Positions 23,083-33,999 of a DNA stretch of 64,000 bases are shown here, one piece after another. The notes beneath the pieces were generated by a model. The model searched no databases and had not been told where the DNA came from. It was given only the letters and a program-made list of their open reading frames with translations. Within the stretch, counting starts at the first letter, position 1. Every line of letters starts with the position of its first letter. Made by a program: the position numbers and the translations under genes. Source of the stretch: Ehretia macrophylla (taxonomy: Eukaryota > Streptophyta > Magnoliopsida > Boraginales > Ehretiaceae); assembly GCA_037974665.1 (NCBI GenBank), contig CM075765.1, forward strand, positions 8,539,501 through 8,603,500, written 5' to 3'.

Positions 23083-24529
23083 AGAAAAGGACAAATTGGT
23101 CCCTCAACTTTGTGCAAAGGTCATTTTGGTTCTTCATGTATGGAAAATGCTCACTTTAATCTTTCCGTTAAATGTATTCTGTTAGAATTAATAGTGCTAA
23201 GGATAAATTCATCTTTTAACAGTAAAATATAAAAGGCCAAAAAAGTTGTTTGAAATGGATGGCAACCTTTTTGCCAGCAAAATCCCTCAAGTTGTTTAAC
23301 TGTTTTTTTAAAATGACATGACATTGGCTTTTCTATACACTAAACCCTCTCATCCCTATCATTTACAAAGCCATGGCAGAAGCTTAAAACACACACACGC
23401 ACACGACAAAAGCTTACTTCTTCACAATTAAAAATATATATATTTTGGGAGGAGTTTTTGATCATCTGGAAGACAAGTTTAGCACGAAATACCTACCAAT
23501 ATCAAAGTTTAGTTTTCAAGTTAAAGTTTAGAGTTTAGTTTTTGTTTAAAAATTCTGAATAACTAAATGTTATTATGTATTCTTTACTATTGTTAGATAT
23601 ATTATGTCTTATTTGTTGGATTTTAGCTTTGCATGTGATGTATTTGTAGGTTTAGGGTTTAGTTTTTGCTAAAATATAAATGCTCCACAAATATTTCAAG
23701 CATGAATGGATGAAATCATTTAAGAATTTTGTTTACTGTACATTTGTATAGTTAGCTGTGAATTCTCAGAATTATTACTGATGTAGCAGTATATTTTCAA
23801 AACAAATAATGCCAAAAGAATCTTGGAATTGTACGCAAAAAAAGAAAAACAAATCAAGACAATGGAAGTGTTCGTAGTCCAAATAAGATTGAGTGGGAAA
23901 ATTAGGAAATTGATTATCTTGGAGCTTTTTAAGTGTTCTAAAATAATCCTTTGCTTTGTATATATAGAAAAAGGAAAAATAAAATAAAATTGCAAGCTCT
24001 AAGTGACTTCTAAAATTGCAAGCTCTAAATGACTTCTAAAACTTAACTAACTCTAACTAATTACGATTTACGACACTAAGTTTATTTGAAGATTGTGAGA
24101 GATGGATTGTGAACAGAATTGAAGGAAGAAGATGGAAAATGAAAAAAAAGAAGTGAGAAAAAGAATTTAGGCGTGGCTGGGTACACAAAATAGCCGTTGA
24201 AACCAAATGGCTATTAACTATAAAAAAAAAAAAAAAATCTTTTTCATGCGTAATAGAAAAGAGTTTAGACATGGTATTTCCCAACCATGCCACAAAATAG
24301 CTATTGGGTTTTAACGGCTATACCTAAGGCTATTTCACTATTTTTAAAAAATCTCTTTCATGCCCAACATGTATAAGGGCGATTATGTCTTTTATTATGA
24401 TTAAAGGTTTGACCGTTAACATTAAACTAACAAAAATTAAAATAAAGGACTAAAATGAATATTTTTTATACGTGAGAGATCAAAATAGCCTTTTATACAA
24501 ATTTCAGGAACGATTTTGGCTTTGTACCG
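23083..24529. mobile_element. Non-autonomous Mutator-like element L, copy in U1
   Basis: This 1447-bp insertion has degenerate inverted ends about 110 bp long. CAACTTTGTGCAAAGGTCAT at the left pairs with the reverse complement GAAATTTGTATAAAAGGCTA at the right. It is flanked by a perfect 9-bp direct repeat AAATTTAAT (23074-23082 and 24530-24538), the target size of Mutator-like elements. No transposase is present. It sits about 0.3 kb upstream of the WAKL start, so it forms part of the upstream region. Confidence 0.75.
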
Positions 24530-24538
24530 AAATTTAAT

Positions 24539-25374
24539 TATCGAGGACAAAAGACAGACCAAAGGCAGTGAATTAATTTTAGTGATTACAACTTGATTTA
24601 GCAGATCTAGTAATATCACGTCGGATGTCGGTGTCGGTGTCGGTGTCAGTGTCAGTGAGTGTCGATGTCGACTATGTCTTTAATTTCATAAATCCAAATT
24701 ATTGTTTCTTTTTCCAATAACACTAAACACCCAATACATCGTACCATCATCCATAACTCCAAGTCAATGCATGAACCACAACCATCTCACAAATAAATAA
24801 AATACTAGGAATAAATAAAATTGCAATCTCTTCACTCTGCTTTCCCTTCCGTGTCTCATCCTTGTCCCTTCACTCCTTTGGACCACACGGAAACATGTCC
24901 TCTGCTCATTGCGACAATTTTGATCTAGTCGTAAAACAGTACAGGCCATTTAAAGTCTCTTAAATACAACAAGATGTTGGTGCTGGTAGTTTTTTTTAAT
25001 GATATTATATAATTTTTAAAAAAAAAAAATAATTTGGGGGGTTTGGAGCCCCGCTCCTTAACTCTGTCCATGACCATGACGGAGTTGGATGCATTCCTAT
25101 CTTAATTTCGTTAGACTTACAGTTGACGAGAGATATTATTGGGAACTTATATTAGACATGATTTAAAAGAATGATATTCACGTGATTATGAAAGTCGGTA
25201 TACCGTTCTTTTTTTTAGAAAATTCCTAATGATTAACTTCCGGAGATTAGTTTATAGGTCTAAATATTTTATAAATTAATAATTAATTAAATGTTACATA
25301 CATTTATCTCATGATCTACACCAGATAATTAATATTTTTCCTTTTCCACATTTTATACATTTTAAAGTTTATGA
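24539..25374. other. Distal upstream DNA of unit U1
   Basis: Noncoding DNA between element L and exon 1 of the next unit, with counterparts in U2 (28050-28884) and U3 (31561-32409). It includes a short GGTGTC-type microsatellite at 24620-24677 (repeated at 28131-28188 and 31642-31699). Short open frames here are conserved only because the DNA was recently duplicated. Confidence 0.6.
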
Positions 25375-26280
25375 CTATTTACTGTCATCGTAGCCTCCAT
25401 TGCAGCAGCAACGAAACCCTCCTAAGCCGGTATCTGAATCAACGCAAGAACTATTTGCTTTGCACGCATAGTCTTTTGCCTTTCGGGCTTGTGCGCAACT
25501 TAAATTCCCACTCTTCCAGTCTACCACTATGGGAACACTAGCCAAGGTTCTATTCCGAAACTCAGGATCATTGAGATCTTTAACCCCTCCGAATTTAAAA
25601 CTGTTTGCCTCACCAACAAAGGCATAACTGCAAGGATTAAATGAGTAGACCTCGGCGTGGTTCTTCAAACTAATGATGGTACTACCATAGTAGTTAAGAC
25701 CCTTTGGCAGAGATGCTTGACAACACCCAATGCCAGAACAAGATCTTTCTCTCACGTCATCTACCTTGGAACAGGACGATACGCATCCGGTGTAGCTGGT
25801 CCAATTATAAGCACCTATATATCCAACGTCATCGCAGCTGATGAGGAAGAATTTGTTTGCGTCTGAGAACGAGAATGGACCTTCTCCAAGAGAAGTCCAT
25901 GCACCGTTCTCATCTGTTATCGCTCCTGAGCTATTGTAGCAAATCTTGGCCATGACGTTTGAAACAAGACGCATTTGGGTATCTGATATGTCATATATCT
26001 CTAGCTCTCCGTACAAGGGCTTGTGAGGGGTGAAAGAAGTGCTGCAGTTGATATCGAACCAAGGGTCTATAGCACAATTTTTTCCTATGCCAAATGGGTA
26101 TGGAATCGTCAGGTTTCCGCATCTGCTTGGGCATCCAGCTGTCTTGGTAAAGGGAGCCTTTAGTATAGAGTAAGTGTCAGTTGTATTGGTTGAGGCCGTG
26201 GTGGTATCAGTCTCGTTTGCGGCGGCTAGCGTCGTCAAAACTAGCCAACAGATGAAAAACCACGCAACTCGCGAAAGCAT
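25375..26280 (-). pseudogene. Exon-1-only WAKL copy 2 (signal peptide plus GUB_WAK)
   Basis: This is a truncated tandem copy of WAKL exon 1. From MLSRVAWFF it keeps an open frame of 301 residues (313 from the upstream ATG at 26316) and ends YDDSK at a stop made by the duplication junction. It has the signal peptide and most of GUB_WAK, but no splice donor, EGF, membrane segment or kinase. If expressed it would be a secreted ectodomain. Compared with copy 1, about nine amino-acid changes and one silent change were counted, including Cys to Tyr in HKPLYGEL. That fits relaxed constraint or diversification. Confidence 0.85.
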
Positions 26281-28895
26281 CTTGTTTGAAGTTATGATTG
26301 AAACATATATTATCAAAGATAGGAGGAGACTTAGAAATTAAAAACTAGAAGAGTAAGAATGATATTGCAATAATATAATATGCGAGGGCTATGAAGATTA
26401 CACTCAACTCAGCTCTGATCAGCGATCAAACTTATAGACTTGTTGGAAGAAACTACACAGCAATTTTCTGCGTGGAACAATTTTCATTAATCGTATTTAA
26501 AACGGTAAATTAAGCACGTCTTAATTAGAATTAGAATAGATCCGTCAATTTCATTCCACCATGACAGATTTGCATGTCTACCTAGAAATTTAATGAGAAA
26601 AGGACAAATTGGTCCCCCAACTTTGTGCAAAGGCCATTTTGGTTCTTCATGTATGGAAAATGCTCACTTTAATCTTTCCGTTAAATGTATTCCGTTAAAA
26701 TTAATAGTGCTAAGGATAAATTCATCTTTTAACAGTAAAATATAAAAGGCCAAAAAAGTTGTTTGAAATGGATGGCAACCTTTTTGCCGGCAAAATCCCT
26801 CAAGTTGTTTAATTGTTTTTTTAAAATGACATGACATTGGCTTTTCTATACACTAAACCCTCTCATCCCTATCATTTACAAAGCCATGGCAGAAGCTTAA
26901 AACACACACACGCACACGACAAAAGCTTACTTCTTCACAATTAAAAATATATATATTTTGGGAGGAGTTTTTGATTATCTGGAAGACAAGTTTAGCACGA
27001 AATACCTACCAATATCAAAGTTTAGTTTTCAAGTTAAAGTTTAGAGTTTAGTTTTTGTTTAAAAATTCTGAATAACTAAATGTTATTATGTATTCTTTAC
27101 TATTGTTAGATATATTATGTCTTATTTGTTGGATTTTAGCTTTGCATGTGATGTATTTGTAGGTTTAGGGTTTAGTTTTTGCTAAAATATAAATGCTCCA
27201 CAAATATTTCAAGCATGAATGGATGAAATCATTTAAGAATTTTGTTTACTGTACATTTGTATAGTTAGCTGTGAATTCTCAGAATTATTACTGATGTAGC
27301 AGTATATTTTCAAAACAAATAATGCCAAAAGAATCTTGGAATTGTACGCAAAAAAAGAAAAACAAATCAAGACAATGGAAGTGTTCGTAGTCCAAATAAG
27401 ATTGAGTGGGAAAATTAGGAAATTGATTATCTCGGAGCTTTTTAAGTGTTCTAAAATAATCCTTTGCTTTGTATATATAGAAAAAGGAAAAATAAAATAA
27501 AATTGCAAGCTCTAAGTGACTTCTAAAATTGCAAGCTCTAAGTGACTTCTAAAACTTAACTAACTCTAACTAATTACGATTTACGACACTAAGTTTATTT
27601 GAAGATTGTGAGAGATGGATTGTGAACAGAATTGAAGGAAGAAGATGGAAAATGAAAAAAAAGAAGTGAGAAAAAGAATTTAGGCGTGGCTGGGTACACA
27701 AAATAGCCGTTGAAACCAAATGGCTATTAACTATAAAAAAAAAAAAAATCTTTTTCATGCGTAATAGAAAAGAGTTTAGACATGGTATTTCCCAACCATG
27801 CCACAAAATAGCTGTTGGGTTTTAACGGTTATACCTAAGGCTATTTCACTATTTTTAAAAAATCTCTTTCATGCCCAACATGTATAAGGGCGATTATGTC
27901 TTTTATTATGATTAAAGGTTTGACCGTTAACATTAAACTAACAAAAATTAAAATAAAGGACTAAAATGAATATTTTTTATACGTGAGAGATCAAAATAGC
28001 CTTTTATACAAACTTCAGGAACGATTTTGGCTTTGTACCGAAATTTAATTATCGAGGACAAAAGACAGACCAAAGGCAGTGAATTAATTTTAGTGATTAC
28101 AACTTGATTTAGCAGATCTAGTAATATCACGTCGGATGTCGGTGTCGGTGTCGGTGTCAGTGTCAGTGAGTGTCGATGTCGACTATGTCTTTAATTTCAT
28201 AAATCCAAATTATTGTTTCTTTTTCCAATAACACTAAACACCCAATACATCGTACCATCATCCATAACTCCAAGTCAATGCATGAACCACAACCATCTCA
28301 CAAATAAATAAAATACTAGGAATAAATAAAATTGCAATCTCTTCACTCTGCTTTCCCTTCCGTGTCTCATCCTTGTCCCTTCACTCCTTTGGACCACACG
28401 GAAACATGTCCTCTGCTCATTGCGACAATTTTGATCTAGTCGTAAAACAGTACAGGCCATTTAAAGTCTCTTAAATACAACAAGATGTTGGTGCTGGTAG
28501 TTTTTTTTAATGATATTATATAATTTTTAAAAAAAAAACATAATTTGGGGGGTTTGGAGCCCCGCTCCTTAACTCTGTCCATGACCATGACGGAGTTGGA
28601 TGGATTCCTATCTTAATTTCGTTAGACTTACAGGTGAGGAGAGATATTATTGGAACTTATATTAGACATGATTTAAAAGAATGATATTCACGTGATTATG
28701 AAAGTCGGTATACCGTTCTTTTTTTTAGAAAATTCCTAATGATTAACTTCCGGAGATTAGTTTATAGGTCTAAATATTTTATAAATTAATAATTAATTAA
28801 ATGTTACATACATTTATCTCATGATCTACACCAGATAATTAATATTTTTCCTTTTCCACATTTTATACATTTTAAAGTTTATGACTATTTACTGT
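25386..28895. repeat. Tandem unit U2 (3510 bp), apparent chimera
   Basis: Middle copy of the triplication. Its exon 1 and first 2.6 kb carry U3-type variants. From about 28270 onward it carries U1-type variants (for example no GG insertion in CACACGGAAAC). This switch is what unequal crossing-over between U1 and U3 predicts. Confidence 0.93.
26595..28040. mobile_element. Element L, copy in U2
   Basis: Same element carried along by the tandem duplication, with the AAATTTAAT direct repeats at 26586-26594 and 28041-28049. Not an independent insertion. Confidence 0.75.
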
Positions 28896-29790
28896 CATCG
28901 TAGCCTCCATTGCAGCAGCAACGAAACCCTCCTAAGCCGGTATCTGAATCAACGCAAGAACTATTTGCTTTGCACGCATAGTCTTTTGCCTTTCGGGCTT
29001 GTGCGCAACTTAAATTCCCACTCTTCCAGTCTACCACTATGGGAACACTAGCCAAGGTTCTATTCCGAAACTCAGGATCATTGAGATCTTTAACCCCTCC
29101 GAATTTAAAACTGTTTGCCTCACCAACAAAGGCATAACTGCAAGGATTAAATGAGTAGACCTCGGCGTGGTTCTTCAAACTAATGATGGTACTACCATAG
29201 TAGTTAAGACCCTTTGGCAGAGATGCTTGACAACACCCAATGCCAGAACAAGATCTATCTCTCACGTCATCTACCTTGGAACAGGACGATACGCATCCGG
29301 TGTAGCTGGTCCAATTATAAGCACCTATATATCCAACGTCATCGCAGCTGATGAGGAAGAATTTGTTTGCGTCTGAGAACGAGAATGGACCTTCTCCAAG
29401 AGAAGTCCATGCACCGTTCTCATCTGTTATCGCTCCTGAGCTATTGTAGCAAATCTTGGCCATGACGTTTGAAACAAGACGCATTTGGGTATCTGATATG
29501 TCATATATCTCTAGCTCTCCGTACAAGGGCTTGTGAGGGGTGAAAGAAGTGCTGCAGTTGATATCGAACCAAGGGTCTATAGCACAATTTTTTCCTATGC
29601 CAAATGGGTATGGAATCGTCAGGTTTCCGCATCTGCTTGGGCATCCAGCTGTCTTGGTAAAGGGAGCCTTTAGTATAGAGTAAGTGTCAGTTGTATTGGT
29701 TGAGGCCGTGGTGGTATCAGTCTCGTTTGCGGCGGCTAGCGTCGTCAAAACTAGCCAACAGATGAAAAACCACGCAACTCGCGAAAGCAT
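28885..29790 (-). pseudogene. Exon-1-only WAKL copy 3 (signal peptide plus GUB_WAK)
   Basis: Same structure as copy 2 and nearly identical to it; the only protein difference seen is Asp for Glu in DVRDRSCSG. The 313-codon frame (from 29826) is intact and ends at the same junction-created stop. The exon's donor site and everything downstream are missing. Its own copy of the upstream region is present, so transcription is possible. Whether the product is made is unknown. Confidence 0.85.
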
Positions 29791-32409
29791 CTTGTTTGAA
29801 GTTATGATTGAAACATATATTATCAAAGATAGGAGGAGACTTAGAAATTAAAAACTAGAAGAGTAAGAATGATATTGCAATAATATAATATGCGAGGGCT
29901 ATGAAGATTACACTCAACTCAGCTCTGATCAGCGAGCAAACTTATAGACTTGTTGGAAGAAACTACACAGCAATTTTCTGCGTGGAACAATTTTCATTAA
30001 TCGTATTTAAAACGGTAAATTAAGCACATCTTAATTAGAATTAGAATAGATCCGTCAATTTCATTCCACCATGACTGATTTGCATGTCTACCTAGAAATT
30101 TAATGAGAAAAGGACAAATTGGTCCCCCAACTTTGTGCAAAGGCCATTTTGGTTCTTCATGTATGGAAAATGCTCACTTTAATCTTTCCGTTAAATGTAT
30201 TCCGTTAAAATTAATAGTGCTAAGGATAAATTCATCTTTTAACAGTAAAATATAAAAGGCCAAAAAAGTTGTTTGAAATGGATGGCAACCTTTTTGCCGG
30301 CAAAATCCCTCAAGTTGTTTAATTGTTTTTTTAAAATGACATGACATTGGCTTTTCTATACACTAAACCCTCTCATCCCTATCATTTACAAAGCCATGGC
30401 AGAAGCTTAAAACACACACACGCACACGACAAAAGCTTACTTCTTCACAATTAAAAAAATATATTTTTTGGGAGGAGTTTTTGATTATCTGGAAGACAAG
30501 TTTAGCACGAAATACCTACCAATATCAAAGTTTAGTTTTCAAGTTAAAGTTTAGAGTTTAGTTTTTGTTTAAAAATTCTGAATAACTAAATGTTATTATG
30601 TATTCTTTACTATTGTTAGATATATTATGTCTTATTTGTTGGATTTTAGCTTTGCATGTGATGTATTTGTAGGTTTAGGGTTTAGTTTTTGCTAAAATAT
30701 AAATGCTCCACAAATATTTCAAGCATGAATGGATGAAATCATTTAAGAATTTTGTTTACTGTACATTTGTATAGTTAGCTGTGAATTCTCAGAATTATTA
30801 CTGATGTAGCAGTATATTTTCAAAACAAATAATGCCAAAAGAATCTTGGAATTGTACGCAAAAAAAGAAAAACAAATCAAGACAATGGAAGTGTTCGTAG
30901 TCCAAATAAGATTGATTTGGAAAATTAGGAAATTGATTATCTCGGAGCTTTTTAAGTGTTCTAAAATAATCCTTTGCTTTGTATATATAGAAAAAGGAAA
31001 AATAAAATAAAATTGCAAGCTCTAAGTGACTTCTAAAATTGCAAGCTCTAAGTGACTTCTAAAACTTAACTAACTCTAACTAATTACGATTTACGACACT
31101 AAGTTTATTTGAAGATTGTGAGAGATGGATTGTGAACAGAATTGAAGGAAGAAGATGGAAAATGAAAAAAAAGAAGTGAGAAAAAGAATTTAGGCGTGGC
31201 TGGGTACACAAAATAGCCGTTGAAACCAAATGGCTATTAACTATAAAAAAAAAAAAAAATCTTTTTCATGCGTAATAGAAAAGAGTTTAGACATGGTATT
31301 TCCCAACCATGCCACAAAATAGCTGTTGGGTTTTAACGGTTATACCTAAGGCTATTTCACTATTTTTAAAAAATCTCTTTCATGCCCAACATGTATAAGG
31401 GCGATTATGTCTTTTATTATGATTAAAGGTTTGACCGTTAACATTAAACTAACAAAAATTAAAATAAAAGACTAAAATGAATATTTTTTATACGTGAGAG
31501 ATCAAAATAGCCTTTTATACAAACTTCAGGAACGATTTTGGCTTTGTACCGAAATTTAATTATCGAGGACAAAAGACAGACCAAAGGCAGTGAATTAATT
31601 TTAGTGATTACAACTTGATTTAGCAGATCTAGTAATATCACGTCGGATGTCGGTGTCGGTGTCGGTGTCAGTGTCAGTGAGTGTCGATGTCGACTATGTC
31701 TTTAATTTCATAAATCCAAATTATTGTTTCTTTTTCCAATAACACTAAACACCCAATACATCGTACCATCATCCATAACTTCAAGTCAATGCATGAACCA
31801 CAACCATCTCACAAATAAATAAAATACTAGGAATAAATAAAATTGCAATCTCTTCACTCTGCTTTCCCTTCCGTGTCTCATCCTTGTCCCTTCACTCCTT
31901 TGGACCACACGGGGAAACATGTCCTCTGCTCATTGCGACAATTTTGATCTAATCGTAAAACAGTACAGGCCATTTAAAGTCCTTTAAATACAACAAGATG
32001 TTGGTGCTGGTAGTTTTTTTAATGATATTACATAATTTTTTTTAAAAAAAAATAACTTGGGGGTTGGGAGCCCCGCTCCTTAACTCTGTCCCTGACCATG
32101 ACGGAGTTGGATGCATCCCTATCTTAATTTTGTTAGACTTACAGTTGACGAGAGATACTACTGGGAACTTATATTGTGGACATGATTTAAAAGAATGATA
32201 TTCACGTGATTATGAAAGTTGGTATACCGTTCCTTTTTTTAGAAAACTCTTAATGATTAACTTCCGGAAATTAGTTTATATGTCTAAATATTTTATAAAT
32301 TAATAATTAATTAAATGTTACATACAGTTATCTCATGATCCACACCAGATAATTAATATTTTTCCTTTTCCACATTTTATACATTTTAAAGTTTATGACT
32401 ATTTACTGT
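28896..32409. repeat. Tandem unit U3 (3514 bp)
   Basis: Last copy. It ends at 32409, after which the sequence CATATGTTTTC continues into unduplicated DNA. Units 1 and 2 instead join CAT to the exon sequence CATCGTAG, so the duplication junction has a 3-bp CAT microhomology. Confidence 0.95.
30105..31551. mobile_element. Element L, copy in U3
   Basis: Same element in the third unit, direct repeats at 30096-30104 and 31552-31560. The shared site in all three units shows that the insertion predates the triplication. Confidence 0.75.
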
Positions 32410-33513
32410 CATATGTTTTCAAAAGTCATTGCTGCTATTTTTTTGGCATCCATGAGGGATACTCTTTTTTGTGCTCACGTATATTTTTTACGCATTTCAT
32501 CTTCATTATACATTATATGCACTTGTCGTAATAAAGTTCAATATATTGGATGTTTACGCTAATTATGTATAATTTAATAAATTTTAATGGTTATATGTAC
32601 TTTGAGCCTTAACTTGGTCACTTGATTTGATAATATAAGCTTACTGTTAAGCCAAAAAAAATTAAAAATATCTTTATAAATTAATAATTATTTATTTATC
32701 AATAAATTAATGTAGATATTAGTCCTACGGCTTGCAACACAAAAATCCTAACTTCAAGCTCGAAGAATACTCAAGGCTGAGAAATATATGAACTTGGCTC
32801 GAGCACAATGATTTTCCAGTATGAGACAAAGCTAATTAAACAATTCCATACTCAAGAATTACTGGAGTACTATGTAAAGCTTACTTAGATAGAAGAATTT
32901 TTCCCAGTCGAACTAGAGTAAATAATTCGTTTAGATTTAAAAAGATAAGGCACATGGAATGACCAATAGAGACTCAAGACTAAAGACTTATCATTGGACG
33001 AGATGAATTAATAAGATACACATCAGTTGCAGCTTGATTTTATGATTTACATATCATATTTTTGTAGATATACATTTTTTTATAAGTGGGTGTTATGAAT
33101 TAATAAATTTAAAATTTAAGTAATAATTTCTTAAAATTTTTTAAATTTATAATATTAGTTTCGCTTGTAAATTAAGAATAGTAGATCCAGGCGTGATTAT
33201 AAAATTTTTTTTCCAACGCAATAAAGTTAGAAAGATGGATTGTATAATATGCTTCCATTTGTCATCGTGAAAAAGACAGCTACATATAAGATATATCGGA
33301 TTGTATGACAGGGAGTCAATGCAGCCATGTAGTGTTGATAGAAGAGAGGAAATAACAGCTCCGTACATAAGTCACGATAGATAAGCGCGTTTTGTGTTTG
33401 TTTTTGTTTTGTTAACACGGAGGTTTAAAACCATAATACTGCAAGATAGAGTCTAGGGCTTGAGACATCCATAAGGATATTTTTGTGGCATATATATTAT
33501 GTTTATGGGAATG
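32410..33513. other. AT-rich intergenic DNA beyond the triplication
   Basis: No gene or transposon ends recognised. It continues the unduplicated upstream flank of the WAKL cluster up to the CACTA element. Confidence 0.5.
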
Positions 33514-33640
33514 TGTCACTACAAAAAAAAAAAAATACATCCGCAGCGGTTATACGCCGCATATATATTAAAACCGCCGCAAATTTGTCTGTCGCGAATA
33601 CTATAGGCGGCGGTTATCTAAACCACCGCCTATAACGTTA

Positions 33641-33668
33641 ATAGGCGGCGGTTTAAACCGCCGCCTAT
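33641..33668. repeat. Perfect 28-bp palindrome in the CACTA left subterminal region
   Basis: Two 14-bp arms, ATAGGCGGCGGTTT and its exact complement, meet with no spacer. A second, imperfect hairpin of the same motif lies at about 33603-33632, and more partial copies follow to 33770. Confidence 0.92.
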
Positions 33669-33999
33669 AGTCCACTAAATAGAATTGATTAAACCGTCGC
33701 CTATAGTCCACTAAATAGAATTGACGGATACTATAGGTAGCATTTATCAAACCGTCGCCCATAGCCTTTTTTTTTTTCTTGTTTTTTATTGTATTTTTTA
33801 TTTTTTTCAATATTCTATATTTTGTGCTTATTAGATAATAAAGAACATTGAAGGCTATATAGAGAATATTAAAGGCTATACAAAAAAGAAAAATTGCTCA
33901 TAAAAGTAACATTTATTCAATAGTTTCAAAATGTACCATAAAGAAAATTCCATAAAATAGTCATATGGTCTGTACAAAAAGCCAACTCAAAATTGAAGA

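Larger units (their letters stand above)
21873..25385. repeat. Tandem unit U1 (3513 bp) of the WAKL exon 1 triplication
   Basis: First of three head-to-tail copies. It begins 30 bp inside the 3' end of WAKL exon 1 (CATCGTAGCCTCC) and runs through exon 1, the upstream region and element L. Its exon 1 belongs to the working gene. Its distal end (to 25385) matches U2 better than U3. Confidence 0.95.

Noticed and set aside
24620-24677. GGTGTC-rich run as a regulatory element
   Set aside because: Looks like a degenerate microsatellite; no known binding site could be supported.
24764-28460. A 61-codon minus-strand frame (MACTVLRLDQN...) repeated in units U1 and U2
   Set aside because: Same reason: repeated by duplication. 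It is absent as an open frame in U3, where a two-base insertion breaks it, so nothing maintains it.
22144-29376. Plus-strand 69-codon frames opposite WAKL exon 1
   Set aside because: Shadows of the antisense GUB_WAK coding sequence.
23720-31018. A 91-codon minus-strand frame (MQFYFIFPFS...) present at the same place in all three tandem units
   Set aside because: It lies within element L and is conserved only because the DNA was recently triplicated. It has no start context, domain or codon signature of a gene.
21873-32409. The triplication as an assembly artefact
   Set aside because: Considered, but each unit has private substitutions and length differences and the last unit joins unique DNA. 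Still worth long-read confirmation.
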